A stretch of DNA of 23,047 nt from Zipacnadum sp036504235 (GTDB lineage Bacteria; Armatimonadota; Zipacnadia; Zipacnadales; Zipacnadaceae). The stretch's first letter is position 1; each line of letters opens with the position of its first letter. The position numbers and the translations under genes were made by a program. The stretch covers positions 1 through 23,047 of the forward strand of contig DASXVN010000072.1 in the NCBI GenBank assembly GCA_036504235.1. The letters run 5' to 3'. Shown here in pieces: positions 16,201 through 23,047 of the stretch. The notes beneath the pieces were generated by a model that saw only the letters and a list, made by a program, of their open reading frames with translations, had not been told where the DNA came from and did not search any database.

Positions 16201-17284
16201 GATCAAGGAACTGGCGATGACCCCGTATGAGACGCGGATTCTGGGGGTGCAGCGGGGTAGCCTCGCCGCGGGTCTGGACTTCTGGTGGCAGGAGAAGACG
16301 CGGTTCTGGACGCGACGCACGCCGCTGACGCCGGTCGTGCCGCCGCCCGCCGTCGACCCGGCCAACCCCGCGGCGGTGGCCTTCGACACCTGGCGTTTCA
16401 CCGCGGACCGCGACGGCTCGCTCAGCAAGAGCGACGACTGGGCGCAGCCGGCCTTTGCCGACGCGGCGTGGCGGACGGCGGACAACGAGCCCTGGAACTT
16501 CCAGTTCGAGGACCTCAAGGACTACGGCGGGGTGGGGCTGTATCGCAGCCAGCCCTTCGGGGTGCCCGCCGGCTGGAAGAACCGGCCGCTCACCCTCAAC
16601 ATCGACGGGCTGCTTGGCTACTGCTGGACGTCTTTTGACCTGTACCTCAATGGCGAGAAGCTGCCGACCTTCGCGCATCCGGTGCGGAAGCTGGACCTCA
16701 CCGGCAAGCTCAAGAGCGAGGGCAACGTGATCTGCGTGAAGCTAACCGGCAAGCAGCCGGGCGGCGACTACCCGCTCAGCGGCTTGCTGGGCGCGACGCT
16801 CTGGCTGCAGCCGGAGAGCATCATCACGGCGTCGGTGTCGCTGCTCGGCCCCTGGCGGGCCGTGCAGGGGGACTGGGTTACCTACCAGACCGTGGCCGTG
16901 GCGGCGATTGACCGCCAGCTTACCGATGGGGGCACCCTGAAGCCGGGCGTGACGCCGGTGAAGGCCAACCACCTGGTGCGCGATGTGGACATCCCGGCCG
17001 CCTGGCGGGGCAAGCAGGTCTACCTGCATGTGGTCTCGCCGATGATGCGGAGTGAGACCGGCGCCACGGGGCTGACCGGGGGCATGGTGATGGTCAACGG
17101 GCAGGCGCGGCTGCTGGACCAGCGGCCCAACATTCCGCTCGACCAAATGGTGAACCTGACGCCCTTCCTCAAGTTCGGCCAGCCGAACCGGATTGAACTG
17201 TGGACCCGCAACACCTGGCAGGGGTCTATGAAGGAAGACAACCTGGTGATCAACGACCTCGAGATCGGCTGCGGGGCGAGCTAG
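13271..17284 (+). CDS. Giant exported GH42-like glycoside hydrolase with nested beta-sandwich (paralogue 1)
   Basis: A 1337-residue secreted protein. A signal peptide ends near residue 31 (GGARA). An N-terminal alpha/beta module opens with DLRGYG (36-41) and runs to about 140. A TIM-barrel-like catalytic region runs from about 155, is interrupted at about 377-516 by a GH2-type sugar-binding sandwich (VWLNGVNLGEH), and resumes to about 670. Candidate catalytic residues are Glu298 (GGWELY) and Glu612 (SCEQAG), placed by comparison with the paralogue at 18881. A GATase-like domain as in GH42 enzymes follows (VLMDTDSMIMS, YVEQGGTFIA; about 670-900), then jelly-roll modules to the end, the last with LNGEKLP and MVNGQARLL. 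The substrate is unknown. GGGAGG lies 10 bases before the ATG. It heads a run of five secreted-protein genes; the next starts 30 bases after its stop. Confidence 0.88.
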   Translation: MQRSMRGMHRGWAVWVGIGIAAVLLGGGARAAETVDLRGYGQVTATLTPQRSEFVCASEEKADLLLGKLLADLFWDAGADHVTTTVKLGGRDALVHQWAPYGAMIAGRNGSRVVVIGGKDAAEAVARASGEALLTSEKAVFAPAKAYPPYLDFYDLGAVKCCTLGLHPENKFRYQERSAFVKKFFPGGFYGCFAFFQRTPAVGVDPEFSAMDTDIHMAERDKTMYTMSVSTGNWPGWAEDKWPDYLDRQSPVHLEHNSLDNPPEALGMTSEQRRASSLRYMYDLFTRYASSPMLGGWELYCGDYIYETYYSKNYQGHLGYSPVGLTAFRRWLREVRKFSLSDLGLRWYGDAGHFSSWNDVTPPDPDEFFGNLNAGCLRLTEGWFWQKATPGQFERPADDAAGWVPVAMPPSKQMLALPTGQAFWRISFDPSGWLQRNAGKDVYLVLNPDNNGWRTTTVWLNGVNLGEHKSKVNPFSGPFGLKLTGLVKSGQNQVVVQVSGGTGCLLGPVFLTTTRPVGYPYLGKQRNAQYLDSSEWRLYELNFKVSDAMAYARSLDPDRPFVNCATSSEAKNGQGMALRQYGGSMQDTGYESSYRPLNSRLGYAAGFYGSCEQAGIENIAHPAAYAPTLDRRLSWMLINAEGSYKEWRDPYCYFPVEEQTGWFTKNARRYQLFGKYLPEKPQIAMLYSSQSALLGYEFHSGGDWDLGRGELQASHYDHVYVTEDMLAAGVANEYPVLMDTDSMIMSPETIAALRRYVEQGGTFIAVQNSGRHSLLEPDVWPISELTGFKTLTVGKKGTITFESKLPIFAGWEGKQFEGEGSALDWKDTQSAKHVSVALAPQAADMVALARWEDGTVAVGMRTLGKGRVLVLGSTFWRYGRDLGGTGMWKTDKVEPVFLERLFTDLGVKRTSDASTPEVYTRKVITKNGLQEWLLAMNTTSREMKADVRFAVASAPTQVWDLNDRTPVPFTYADGWVQIKELAMTPYETRILGVQRGSLAAGLDFWWQEKTRFWTRRTPLTPVVPPPAVDPANPAAVAFDTWRFTADRDGSLSKSDDWAQPAFADAAWRTADNEPWNFQFEDLKDYGGVGLYRSQPFGVPAGWKNRPLTLNIDGLLGYCWTSFDLYLNGEKLPTFAHPVRKLDLTGKLKSEGNVICVKLTGKQPGGDYPLSGLLGATLWLQPESIITASVSLLGPWRAVQGDWVTYQTVAVAAIDRQLTDGGTLKPGVTPVKANHLVRDVDIPAAWRGKQVYLHVVSPMMRSETGATGLTGGMVMVNGQARLLDQRPNIPLDQMVNLTPFLKFGQPNRIELWTRNTWQGSMKEDNLVINDLEIGCGAS

Positions 17285-17314
17285 ACGTGGCCCCCGGGGG
17301 CGAGGAGGAGTCCC

Positions 17315-17965
17315 ATGAGCGCAAGATGGATGGTTGCCGTGGCGCTGGCCCTGACGGGTGGGGCGCTGCTGGCGGGGGGCGCGCGGGCGGACGCCCCGGC
17401 CTCCGTGGTGGTTAACGGCGGGTTGGAGGACTGGCAGGACGCGCCAGCGGCGCTGCAGCAAGCGGTGAGCTGTCCCCAGTTGCCGGGGGGCTGGAACCTG
17501 AACCCGGGACTGGTCGGCAAGCAGTTCTCGCTGGCCCGCGACGCGGAGGTCAAGCACGGGGGTGAGAGTTCCGCGCGGCTGGCCAACCCCGACACGACGA
17601 GCGCCGTGTCGCTGCTGCAGCGCCTGTCGGTCGAGCCGGAGATGCGCTATGTGGTGCGCATGTGGCTGCGGGGCGAGAAGGTGGACGCCTACCACCCCAA
17701 GGGCGTGATCGTCACTCTGGTGTCCTCCAGCCAGAACGACCCGCGCGACAACAACATGTGGGCGGGCAGTCTGGCCGTGGCCGACAAGGCGCCCTCGCCC
17801 AATCAGGGAACCTTTGACTGGCGCGAACTGGTCGGCATCGTGGACACGCCGCCGGGGACCAAGAGTCTCATGCTGGTGGTGACGCTCCGCGGAGCCGGCA
17901 CGATGTGGGTGGATGACGTGCAGGTCACTCCGCTGGAGAAGTGTATCGAGGTGGAGAGCTACTGA
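17315..17965 (+). CDS. Exported CBM-like jelly-roll protein
   Basis: A 216-residue protein with a clear signal peptide (1-25, ending GGARA). The mature part looks like one carbohydrate-binding jelly roll of the CBM4/9/22 (CenC-like) type: it opens with VVVNGGLEDW, has the HGGESSARLAN strand pair in the middle and closes with GTMWVDDVQVTPLE, the usual last strand of such folds. No catalytic motif is seen, so it probably binds polysaccharide and assists the neighbouring hydrolases. GAGGAGG at 17302-17308 precedes the ATG. It sits 30 bases after the first giant hydrolase and 40 bases before the esterase, consistent with one transcript. The family assignment rests on fold pattern only. Confidence 0.8.
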   Translation: MSARWMVAVALALTGGALLAGGARADAPASVVVNGGLEDWQDAPAALQQAVSCPQLPGGWNLNPGLVGKQFSLARDAEVKHGGESSARLANPDTTSAVSLLQRLSVEPEMRYVVRMWLRGEKVDAYHPKGVIVTLVSSSQNDPRDNNMWAGSLAVADKAPSPNQGTFDWRELVGIVDTPPGTKSLMLVVTLRGAGTMWVDDVQVTPLEKCIEVESY

Positions 17966-18005
17966 AACGCGGCTCCGCCTGACGGAAATCTGTGAGGTGT
18001 CTCCC

Positions 18006-18839
18006 ATGTCGGCACGACTGTGTTTCCTGGCCCTACTGGCCGCGCTAGCGACCGCCTCCGCTGCACCGCTGCGGGCAGACCCGGCGCCGGTTCGCGTCCT
18101 GCTGCTGGGGGACAGCACGGTGCAGGGCAGTGCGCCGCGCGCGGTCGCGCCCGAGGCCGATTCGCTGGAGACGGTCATTCAGAAGCTACTGGCGGCGGAC
18201 CCGGCGCTGCCGCCGGTGGAGGTCCTCAACAAGGGCCAGAATGGCGACACGGTGCGCGGGCTGCTGACGAACCGCTACGCGCGGGAAGTGCTCGGTCTGC
18301 CCGGCGCCAAGCCCGACTACATTCTTATCCGGTACGGGATCAACGATTACAGCCACTACCCGCACTTCGTTACGGAGTTTCCCGCGGCTTACCATGAGCT
18401 GATCGCTCGGCTGCGCCAGGACTATCCTCAGGCGCTCGTCACGGTGGAGACGATCTTTCCCTTCTATGACGAGGCCACCAATGAGCGGATCAATGACCTG
18501 ATTCGCCAGGTGGCGGCGGAGGAGAAGCTGCCTTTGCTCGACACGAACGCGCGCTGCGTCGAGGAGACGAAGCTGCTGGGCCCCCACTCGCTGACGCAGC
18601 GCTATCTTACGTCGCTCGACCCGATTCCGGAGAAGCTGCGCGCGCTTATCCCGAAGAACTGCATCATCTACGGAACGAACATCTGCGTAGAGGACAACTC
18701 GCTGGATGTGCACTTCCGCGAGGTGCCCGGTTGGTTCGGCGACGGGCACCCGAATCTGGCAGGGTATCATGTCATCGGCGACGAGATCGCCAAGTACCTG
18801 GCGCCCTTGATCGCGAAGCGGGACGCTCCGGGAGAGTAG
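18006..18839 (+). CDS. Exported SGNH/GDSL-family esterase
   Basis: A 277-residue secreted hydrolase of the SGNH fold, a family that includes acetyl esterases that strip acyl groups from polysaccharides such as pectin or xylan. The signal peptide is about residues 1-24. Block I is LLLGDSTVQG with nucleophile Ser37, block II NKGQNGD (Gly80), block III YGIND (Asn113), and block V DGHPNLAGY with Asp246 and His248, so the catalytic set is complete. The DST form and DGHPN tail recall rhamnogalacturonan acetylesterase-like members, but the substrate is not proven. The start at 18006 is chosen for TGAGGTG at 17992-17998 and the signal peptide; the open frame extends upstream into the previous gene. 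It lies 40 bases after the CBM-like gene and 41 before the second giant hydrolase. Confidence 0.9.
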   Translation: MSARLCFLALLAALATASAAPLRADPAPVRVLLLGDSTVQGSAPRAVAPEADSLETVIQKLLAADPALPPVEVLNKGQNGDTVRGLLTNRYAREVLGLPGAKPDYILIRYGINDYSHYPHFVTEFPAAYHELIARLRQDYPQALVTVETIFPFYDEATNERINDLIRQVAAEEKLPLLDTNARCVEETKLLGPHSLTQRYLTSLDPIPEKLRALIPKNCIIYGTNICVEDNSLDVHFREVPGWFGDGHPNLAGYHVIGDEIAKYLAPLIAKRDAPGE

Positions 18840-18880
18840 GCTCGCTGAAGAGGTATTCCCGACTCAAGGAGAGATGGACC

Positions 18881-21800
18881 ATGAATAGATGTCTGGCGTT
18901 TGTTGTGTTGCTTACTGCGCTGGCGACCGCGCTGGCGCTGGCCGCTCCGGCGGACCTGCCGGCGGCGCGGGTGTTGCCCGGCGGGGACCTGCGGGCCTAT
19001 GGGAAGATCTCGGCGCAGGTGCGCAACTGGACCGCCGAGGGCGGCACCGTGTCTATCACCACAATCACCTGCGAGAGCCCGGCGAAGGCCGCGCTGCTGC
19101 ACGCGAAGTATGTCTCCGACCTGCAGATTCTCCCGGGCGTGACGGCCGGGAAGCTGCCGGTGGGGGGCAAGGATCTCCCCGCGTGGGAAGTGCAGGGGCA
19201 GGGCTGGATTCTCGCGGGCTTCTCCAATGTGTACGTTTTCATCGTCGCCGGCGCCACGCCGACCGCGGTGGCGAGCATCGCCGCGCAGGGCGTCTCGTCG
19301 CTGGCGACGGCCAGTTTCGCCCCCACCGTGCCCGTCCCCATGTACTTGAACAAGTGGGACCGCTGGGGCTTTGGCTTCTGGTTTGCGGACCCGCTGCGCA
19401 CGCCCGAGAACGACCCGGGGTACGACGTGCGGCAGAAGCTCGACTGGGCGCAGAAGATGCAGGTCAGCCTGCAGTTCTACATGGACCCGACCCTCGCCGC
19501 CACCGGCGAAGGCGTGATCGCCGAGGCCGGGAGCCGCTGGGCCGCTGAGGACGCTACGAGGCGGGGGCTACCCGTCTTCGTGCAGACGATGAGCGACATG
19601 CCGGGTTGGGTCGGCAATCGCTTCCCCGAGCAGATGCAGAGGAAAGTGCCCGACTACGTGGGCAACTGGTACGGGCCGAACGGCTTCAACGGCTGGGGCG
19701 GCAGCCCCTACAACCAGATTAGCTGGGCCTCCCAGGAGGGACTGGATAGCTGGCTGGCGACCATGGCGCCCCTCTTCCGCGAATACGCGGCGCTGCCCAA
19801 CTGCACCGGCTATGGCGAGTGGCACGGCGAAGTGGGGGAGGGGCCGACCGCGATGTTCATGGACTATGGCCCCACCGTGGACGCCGCCTATCGGCGCTGG
19901 CTGCGCGGCAAGTACCTGACCCCCGCGGCGCTGGACAAGCGCTGGGGGGCCGGGGCGGGGCGGATCAAGGCCTGGGAGGACGTGCGGCTGCCGGAGCCGG
20001 CGGAGTTTCTCGGCTGGGGACCGCAGGCCCTGGACCTGAAGGGCCAATGGAAGCGATTCTACCAGGAGCGCCTCCCGGAGGAACTCAAGGACAAGTGGGG
20101 GGCGGTGGACCTGGACGACGCGGCCTGGCAGACGCTGACCGCGCCGGGCGACGACCACCAGATCAACCAGGAGTTGCGCCGGCGGCCGACGATCTACCGC
20201 CGCGGTTTCGACCTGACCCAGGCCCAACGGGACGGTCTGGTCGCCAAGGGTAAGGTCTACCTGTACGTTTGGACGCTGGACGGCGCCTGGGGCGACAAGG
20301 TGCAATGCTTCCTGAACGGCAAGTCTACGGGCGACGCGCCGGTGGGCACTGTGCCCTCGTGGGTCGCGTTCGAAGTGACCTCGGCGCTGCAGGTGGGGCG
20401 CAATACTCTGGCCCTGCGCCTGCCCTGGGGCGAGCTGTCCTACCGCGTCTACCTCTCGCCGGACGCCCCGCGCTGCTTTCCTGATCTGAGTCCCGGCCTG
20501 GACGCGCGGTGGGTGGACTACCGCGATTTCATTAGCTGGATGCGGGAGGACTGCCTGCGCCGGGGGATTGAGACCATCCGGCGGGAGGACCCGGACAAGC
20601 CGATCAAGCTGTATGCGCCGGGTGGCGTCACCGACATCATGAAGGCGTTGGCCGAGGACTACGGCTGCTACTGGCACGACACCGGCGGCATGAGCGGCAA
20701 CTGGGACGACCTGCTCCCCTCGATGATGCGCTCCTCGGGCAAGCAGATGAGCATTGAGCCTGGCAATGCCGCCGCCGAGCTGCCTACGCTGAAGCGGTGG
20801 GTCGGCAACTGGTTCACGGAGGCGGCCAACGCCATCGACTACTTCGCGGATATCACCGACGTGATGTGGCGGCCGGACCAGAAGGCGTGGTTTGAGGACC
20901 GCCAGCCGCTGATTCATCTGATGGGCAAGTTCCACTTCCCGCCCGCGGCGATCGCGGTGCTGCATGGCTCGCGCTCGGAGCGGCTGACCGGCTGGCCCTG
21001 GAGCGGGTTCCAGAGTGAACTGCTTTGGTGGACGCGCAACCACCCGCTGGGGGCGCAGATGGGCCTGCCCGATCCCCGGGATGTGCTCACCGAGTTGGAT
21101 ATCATGCGGGGCGGCGCGAGCCGCTACCGGATCATCGTGGACGACAACACCTTTATCATGGACGACGACTTGGTCAACCGCCTCGAGGAGTGGGTGCGGG
21201 CCGGGGGCATTTTCGTGGCCGGGGCTATGACCGGGCGGCACTCCACGACGGCGCCGAATACCTGGAAGCTCGCCCGTCTGACCGGCTACAAAGTCATCGG
21301 TGGCAACGACAACTGGCGCGTGGGCGCGATCCCCGGGCAGACCGTCTTCACCGATCCCGCTTGGTCCCAGACCGAAGCGGACGGCACGCCGGTGCTGGGC
21401 GGGGCGGGGTCCTTCCTGGAGAAGGTAGACCCCTCCTGCCAGGACCTGGCGCGGTGGGGCAAGGACGGCGCGGTCGCTATCGGCTGGCGGCCGCTGGGCC
21501 AGGGCAAGGTCATCACCCTGGGCTCGGGCCTGCCCTGGAATTCAGGACACTCCTGGGCGGACCTGCTGGCCTGGTGCAATATCCCGGTGGATACCGCCTC
21601 CGCCCCCGGCTGCCGGGTGAAGCATTTCGTGACCAACAACGGCCTGCAGGACCTGTACATCGTCTTCGCCGAGCAGGTGAGTCAGGCCGGTGAGGTCACG
21701 CTTACGCTGACGGGAGACGAGCTGCCGGGGGAGCTGACCGCCGTGGGCACCGGGGCCAAGCTGACCGGCGTTCCCGGTCCGAAGCAGATGGTCTTCTCGG

Positions 21801-22735
21801 GCCTGGCGGTGGAGCCGCTGGAGACTTACGCCTTCCTCGCGCCGCGCCGCCACTTGGCCAGCGCGCCCGCGGACTGGCTGGGGCTCCAGCGCGACTGGTG
21901 GGGCGGCACGAAAGCGCCGGCCCCGGCGCCCGTGGTGCCCAAGGTCAACAACACGCTGGACCTCAGCCGCGACTGGGCCTTCTCGCCGGTGCCGGAGGGG
22001 GGCGCGGCGGCGCCGCTGGTCCTGCCCACCGCTGAGGACCGCACCTGGGCGCGGATGAACCTGGGGCTCTGGTACAGCGCCAAGTTCCCGGACGTGAAGC
22101 ACGGCGTCTTCCGCAAGCGCTTCACCGTTCCGGCGGCCTGGGGCGGCAAGGGCCGCATTTGGCTGTGGATTCGCAGCGCCGGGGGGGCCTGCCTGCTCCC
22201 GCCTTACCAGGTGCGGGGCTACCTCGACGGGACCTCGATCTGGGAGAGCAAAGGCTGGCTGTACTCCACGTGTACCGCGGACCTGACCGCGCAGTTGACG
22301 CCGGGTCCGCACCTGCTGGCGCTGGACCTGGAGTGCACCCTGCCGGTGGGCGGGATCGGCGGCGAGGCGTGGCTGGAGTTCATCCCCGACCCGCCGCTGC
22401 GCCAGTCCCTGGCCGGCGACTGGGGCTCCCTGCAGATTCCGGGCAAGGGGACTATCCGCCCCGGGACCGCGAAGTACACCTTCGTGCCCAACCCGGCCGG
22501 GCAGGGCAAGCAGGCGGTGCTCTACGGGGAGGCTATCGCCAACAACATCACCGGCCTGTATCTCAATGGCCGGCAGATCAATCGGGAGATCGGCGGCCAG
22601 CATTTCCGCATGAATCTGACCCCCTTCCTGCGCTGGAACCAGCCCAATACCATCGAGTTGATTGGTCAGTGGATGGGCGAAGCCACGGAGGTCAAGACGC
22701 TGGAAATGCGCTACTACGAGCGCGGCCAGATCTAG
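18881..22735 (+). CDS. Giant exported GH42-like glycoside hydrolase with nested beta-sandwich (paralogue 2)
   Basis: A 1284-residue secreted protein and clear paralogue of the one at 13271. The signal peptide is about 1-22. The N-terminal module begins with DLRAYGKISAQ. The barrel-like region has candidate Glu313 (GYGEWHGE), is broken at about 385-530 by a sugar-binding-type sandwich (CFLNGKSTGD), and resumes with candidate Glu626 (MSIEPGN). The GATase-like domain shows RIIVDDNTFIMDDD and WVRAGGIFVAG followed by GRHS, matching GRHS in the paralogue; KHFVTNNGLQD matches RKVITKNGLQE. Two C-terminal sandwiches close the protein (YLDGTSIWES, YLNGRQINRE). The ATG at 18881 is chosen for AAGGAGA at 18866-18872; the frame is open 50 codons further up into the esterase gene. 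The two paralogues differ enough to suggest different linkages or substrates. Confidence 0.88.
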   Translation: MNRCLAFVVLLTALATALALAAPADLPAARVLPGGDLRAYGKISAQVRNWTAEGGTVSITTITCESPAKAALLHAKYVSDLQILPGVTAGKLPVGGKDLPAWEVQGQGWILAGFSNVYVFIVAGATPTAVASIAAQGVSSLATASFAPTVPVPMYLNKWDRWGFGFWFADPLRTPENDPGYDVRQKLDWAQKMQVSLQFYMDPTLAATGEGVIAEAGSRWAAEDATRRGLPVFVQTMSDMPGWVGNRFPEQMQRKVPDYVGNWYGPNGFNGWGGSPYNQISWASQEGLDSWLATMAPLFREYAALPNCTGYGEWHGEVGEGPTAMFMDYGPTVDAAYRRWLRGKYLTPAALDKRWGAGAGRIKAWEDVRLPEPAEFLGWGPQALDLKGQWKRFYQERLPEELKDKWGAVDLDDAAWQTLTAPGDDHQINQELRRRPTIYRRGFDLTQAQRDGLVAKGKVYLYVWTLDGAWGDKVQCFLNGKSTGDAPVGTVPSWVAFEVTSALQVGRNTLALRLPWGELSYRVYLSPDAPRCFPDLSPGLDARWVDYRDFISWMREDCLRRGIETIRREDPDKPIKLYAPGGVTDIMKALAEDYGCYWHDTGGMSGNWDDLLPSMMRSSGKQMSIEPGNAAAELPTLKRWVGNWFTEAANAIDYFADITDVMWRPDQKAWFEDRQPLIHLMGKFHFPPAAIAVLHGSRSERLTGWPWSGFQSELLWWTRNHPLGAQMGLPDPRDVLTELDIMRGGASRYRIIVDDNTFIMDDDLVNRLEEWVRAGGIFVAGAMTGRHSTTAPNTWKLARLTGYKVIGGNDNWRVGAIPGQTVFTDPAWSQTEADGTPVLGGAGSFLEKVDPSCQDLARWGKDGAVAIGWRPLGQGKVITLGSGLPWNSGHSWADLLAWCNIPVDTASAPGCRVKHFVTNNGLQDLYIVFAEQVSQAGEVTLTLTGDELPGELTAVGTGAKLTGVPGPKQMVFSGLAVEPLETYAFLAPRRHLASAPADWLGLQRDWWGGTKAPAPAPVVPKVNNTLDLSRDWAFSPVPEGGAAAPLVLPTAEDRTWARMNLGLWYSAKFPDVKHGVFRKRFTVPAAWGGKGRIWLWIRSAGGACLLPPYQVRGYLDGTSIWESKGWLYSTCTADLTAQLTPGPHLLALDLECTLPVGGIGGEAWLEFIPDPPLRQSLAGDWGSLQIPGKGTIRPGTAKYTFVPNPAGQGKQAVLYGEAIANNITGLYLNGRQINREIGGQHFRMNLTPFLRWNQPNTIELIGQWMGEATEVKTLEMRYYERGQI

Positions 22736-22798
22736 GTAGCCAACTGCGCTTCCGGACGATTGGCCCTGCCCTGGAACCAGGACGGTGAGGTTAACGAA

Positions 22799-23047
22799 AT
22801 GAGACTCACACGAAGGAGCGGACGAATCTGGTTGGTGTGCTGGTTGCTGGCGGGGGCAGCCGCGCTCGGCGGGAGCGCGCTCCGCGCAGCGGAGCCGGTC
22901 AATGTGCTGGTCTTTGACGGTACGAAGATCGATGCACGGCTCACCGCTGAACTGGAGAAGGAGAACATCCACTTCACCTACGGCGACCTCCAGTTGCCCA
23001 TTTCGGAGGAGATGCTGCGTCAGTTCCATCTGGTGATGATCAACCAG
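22799..23047 (+). CDS. Exported protein, start only (cut by window end)
   Basis: An open frame begins at ATG 22799, with GGTGAGG at 22784-22790, and runs off the right edge after 83 codons. The first 31 residues are a good signal peptide (basic start, WLVCWLLAGAAALGG core, ALRA cut). The mature part begins AEPVNVLVFDGTKID and continues with LEKENIHFTYGDL and EEMLRQFHLVMINQ. This strand-helix-strand pattern resembles the start of a GATase-like or flavodoxin-like alpha/beta domain, as in the GATase domain of the two large hydrolases. It lies 63 bases after the second giant on the same strand, so it probably belongs to the same transcript. Its family cannot be fixed from this fragment. Confidence 0.75.
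   Translation, partial: MRLTRRSGRIWLVCWLLAGAAALGGSALRAAEPVNVLVFDGTKIDARLTAELEKENIHFTYGDLQLPISEEMLRQFHLVMINQ

Noticed and set aside
12953..18178. Several long open frames on the minus strand opposite the hydrolase genes, some over 400 codons
   Set aside because: They are shadows produced by strong third-position GC bias of the plus-strand genes. Their products are rich in Arg, His, Val and Gln without recognisable domains, while the plus strand has clear families, signal peptides and ribosome sites.

Overview
The window is high-GC bacterial chromosomal DNA with ordinary sigma70-type promoters, strong AGGAGG ribosome sites and a typical free-living gene set: LexA, a sensor kinase, a phosphatase regulator, a tRNA and secreted hydrolases. 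The very large exported glycoside-hydrolase-like proteins, the LexA operator resembling the cyanobacterial type, and the GC-rich dispersed palindromes would fit an environmental saprophyte such as a member of Armatimonadota or a neighbouring phylum. That placement is inference; no marker gene here settles it. I see no insertion sequence, phage gene, CRISPR array or plasmid function.

Left part (1-7400). The window opens inside a perfect hexamer repeat that encodes the Gly-His tail of a protein cut by the window edge. A promoter with a consensus -10 box drives an exported polysaccharide-export (Wza-type) protein with five SLBB-like repeats. A bidirectional terminator separates it from a convergent, glycosyl-hydrolase-like TIM-barrel gene. 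Next is lexA, with a palindromic operator lying between its -35 and -10 boxes. Its last 8 bases overlap, tail to tail, a membrane-bound RsbU/SpoIIE-type PP2C phosphatase. From the other side of a short divergent region runs a PHP-domain hydrolase followed by a GH1 beta-glucosidase.

Middle part (7400-12960). A structured leader with a promoter precedes a 1457-residue soluble sensor histidine kinase (about six PAS and two GAF domains, one GAF with four cysteines). A hemerythrin-like protein follows 78 bases later, which suggests a redox, oxygen or NO signalling pair. A GC palindrome and a tRNA-Leu(TAA) gene on the minus strand, with its own good promoter, close this part.

Right part (12960-23047). 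After a gene-free leader of about 375 bases comes a tight same-strand run of five genes with gaps of 30-63 bases, all with signal peptides: a 1337-residue hydrolase, a small CBM-like jelly-roll protein, an SGNH/GDSL esterase, a 1284-residue paralogue of the first hydrolase, and a fifth gene cut by the window end. The two giants share an unusual architecture: an N-terminal module, a GH42-like barrel interrupted by a sugar-binding-type beta-sandwich, a GATase-like domain and C-terminal jelly rolls. Their two candidate catalytic glutamates are spaced almost identically (314 and 313 residues). This looks like an exported machinery for cutting and de-esterifying a complex polysaccharide, and is the most interesting system in the window.
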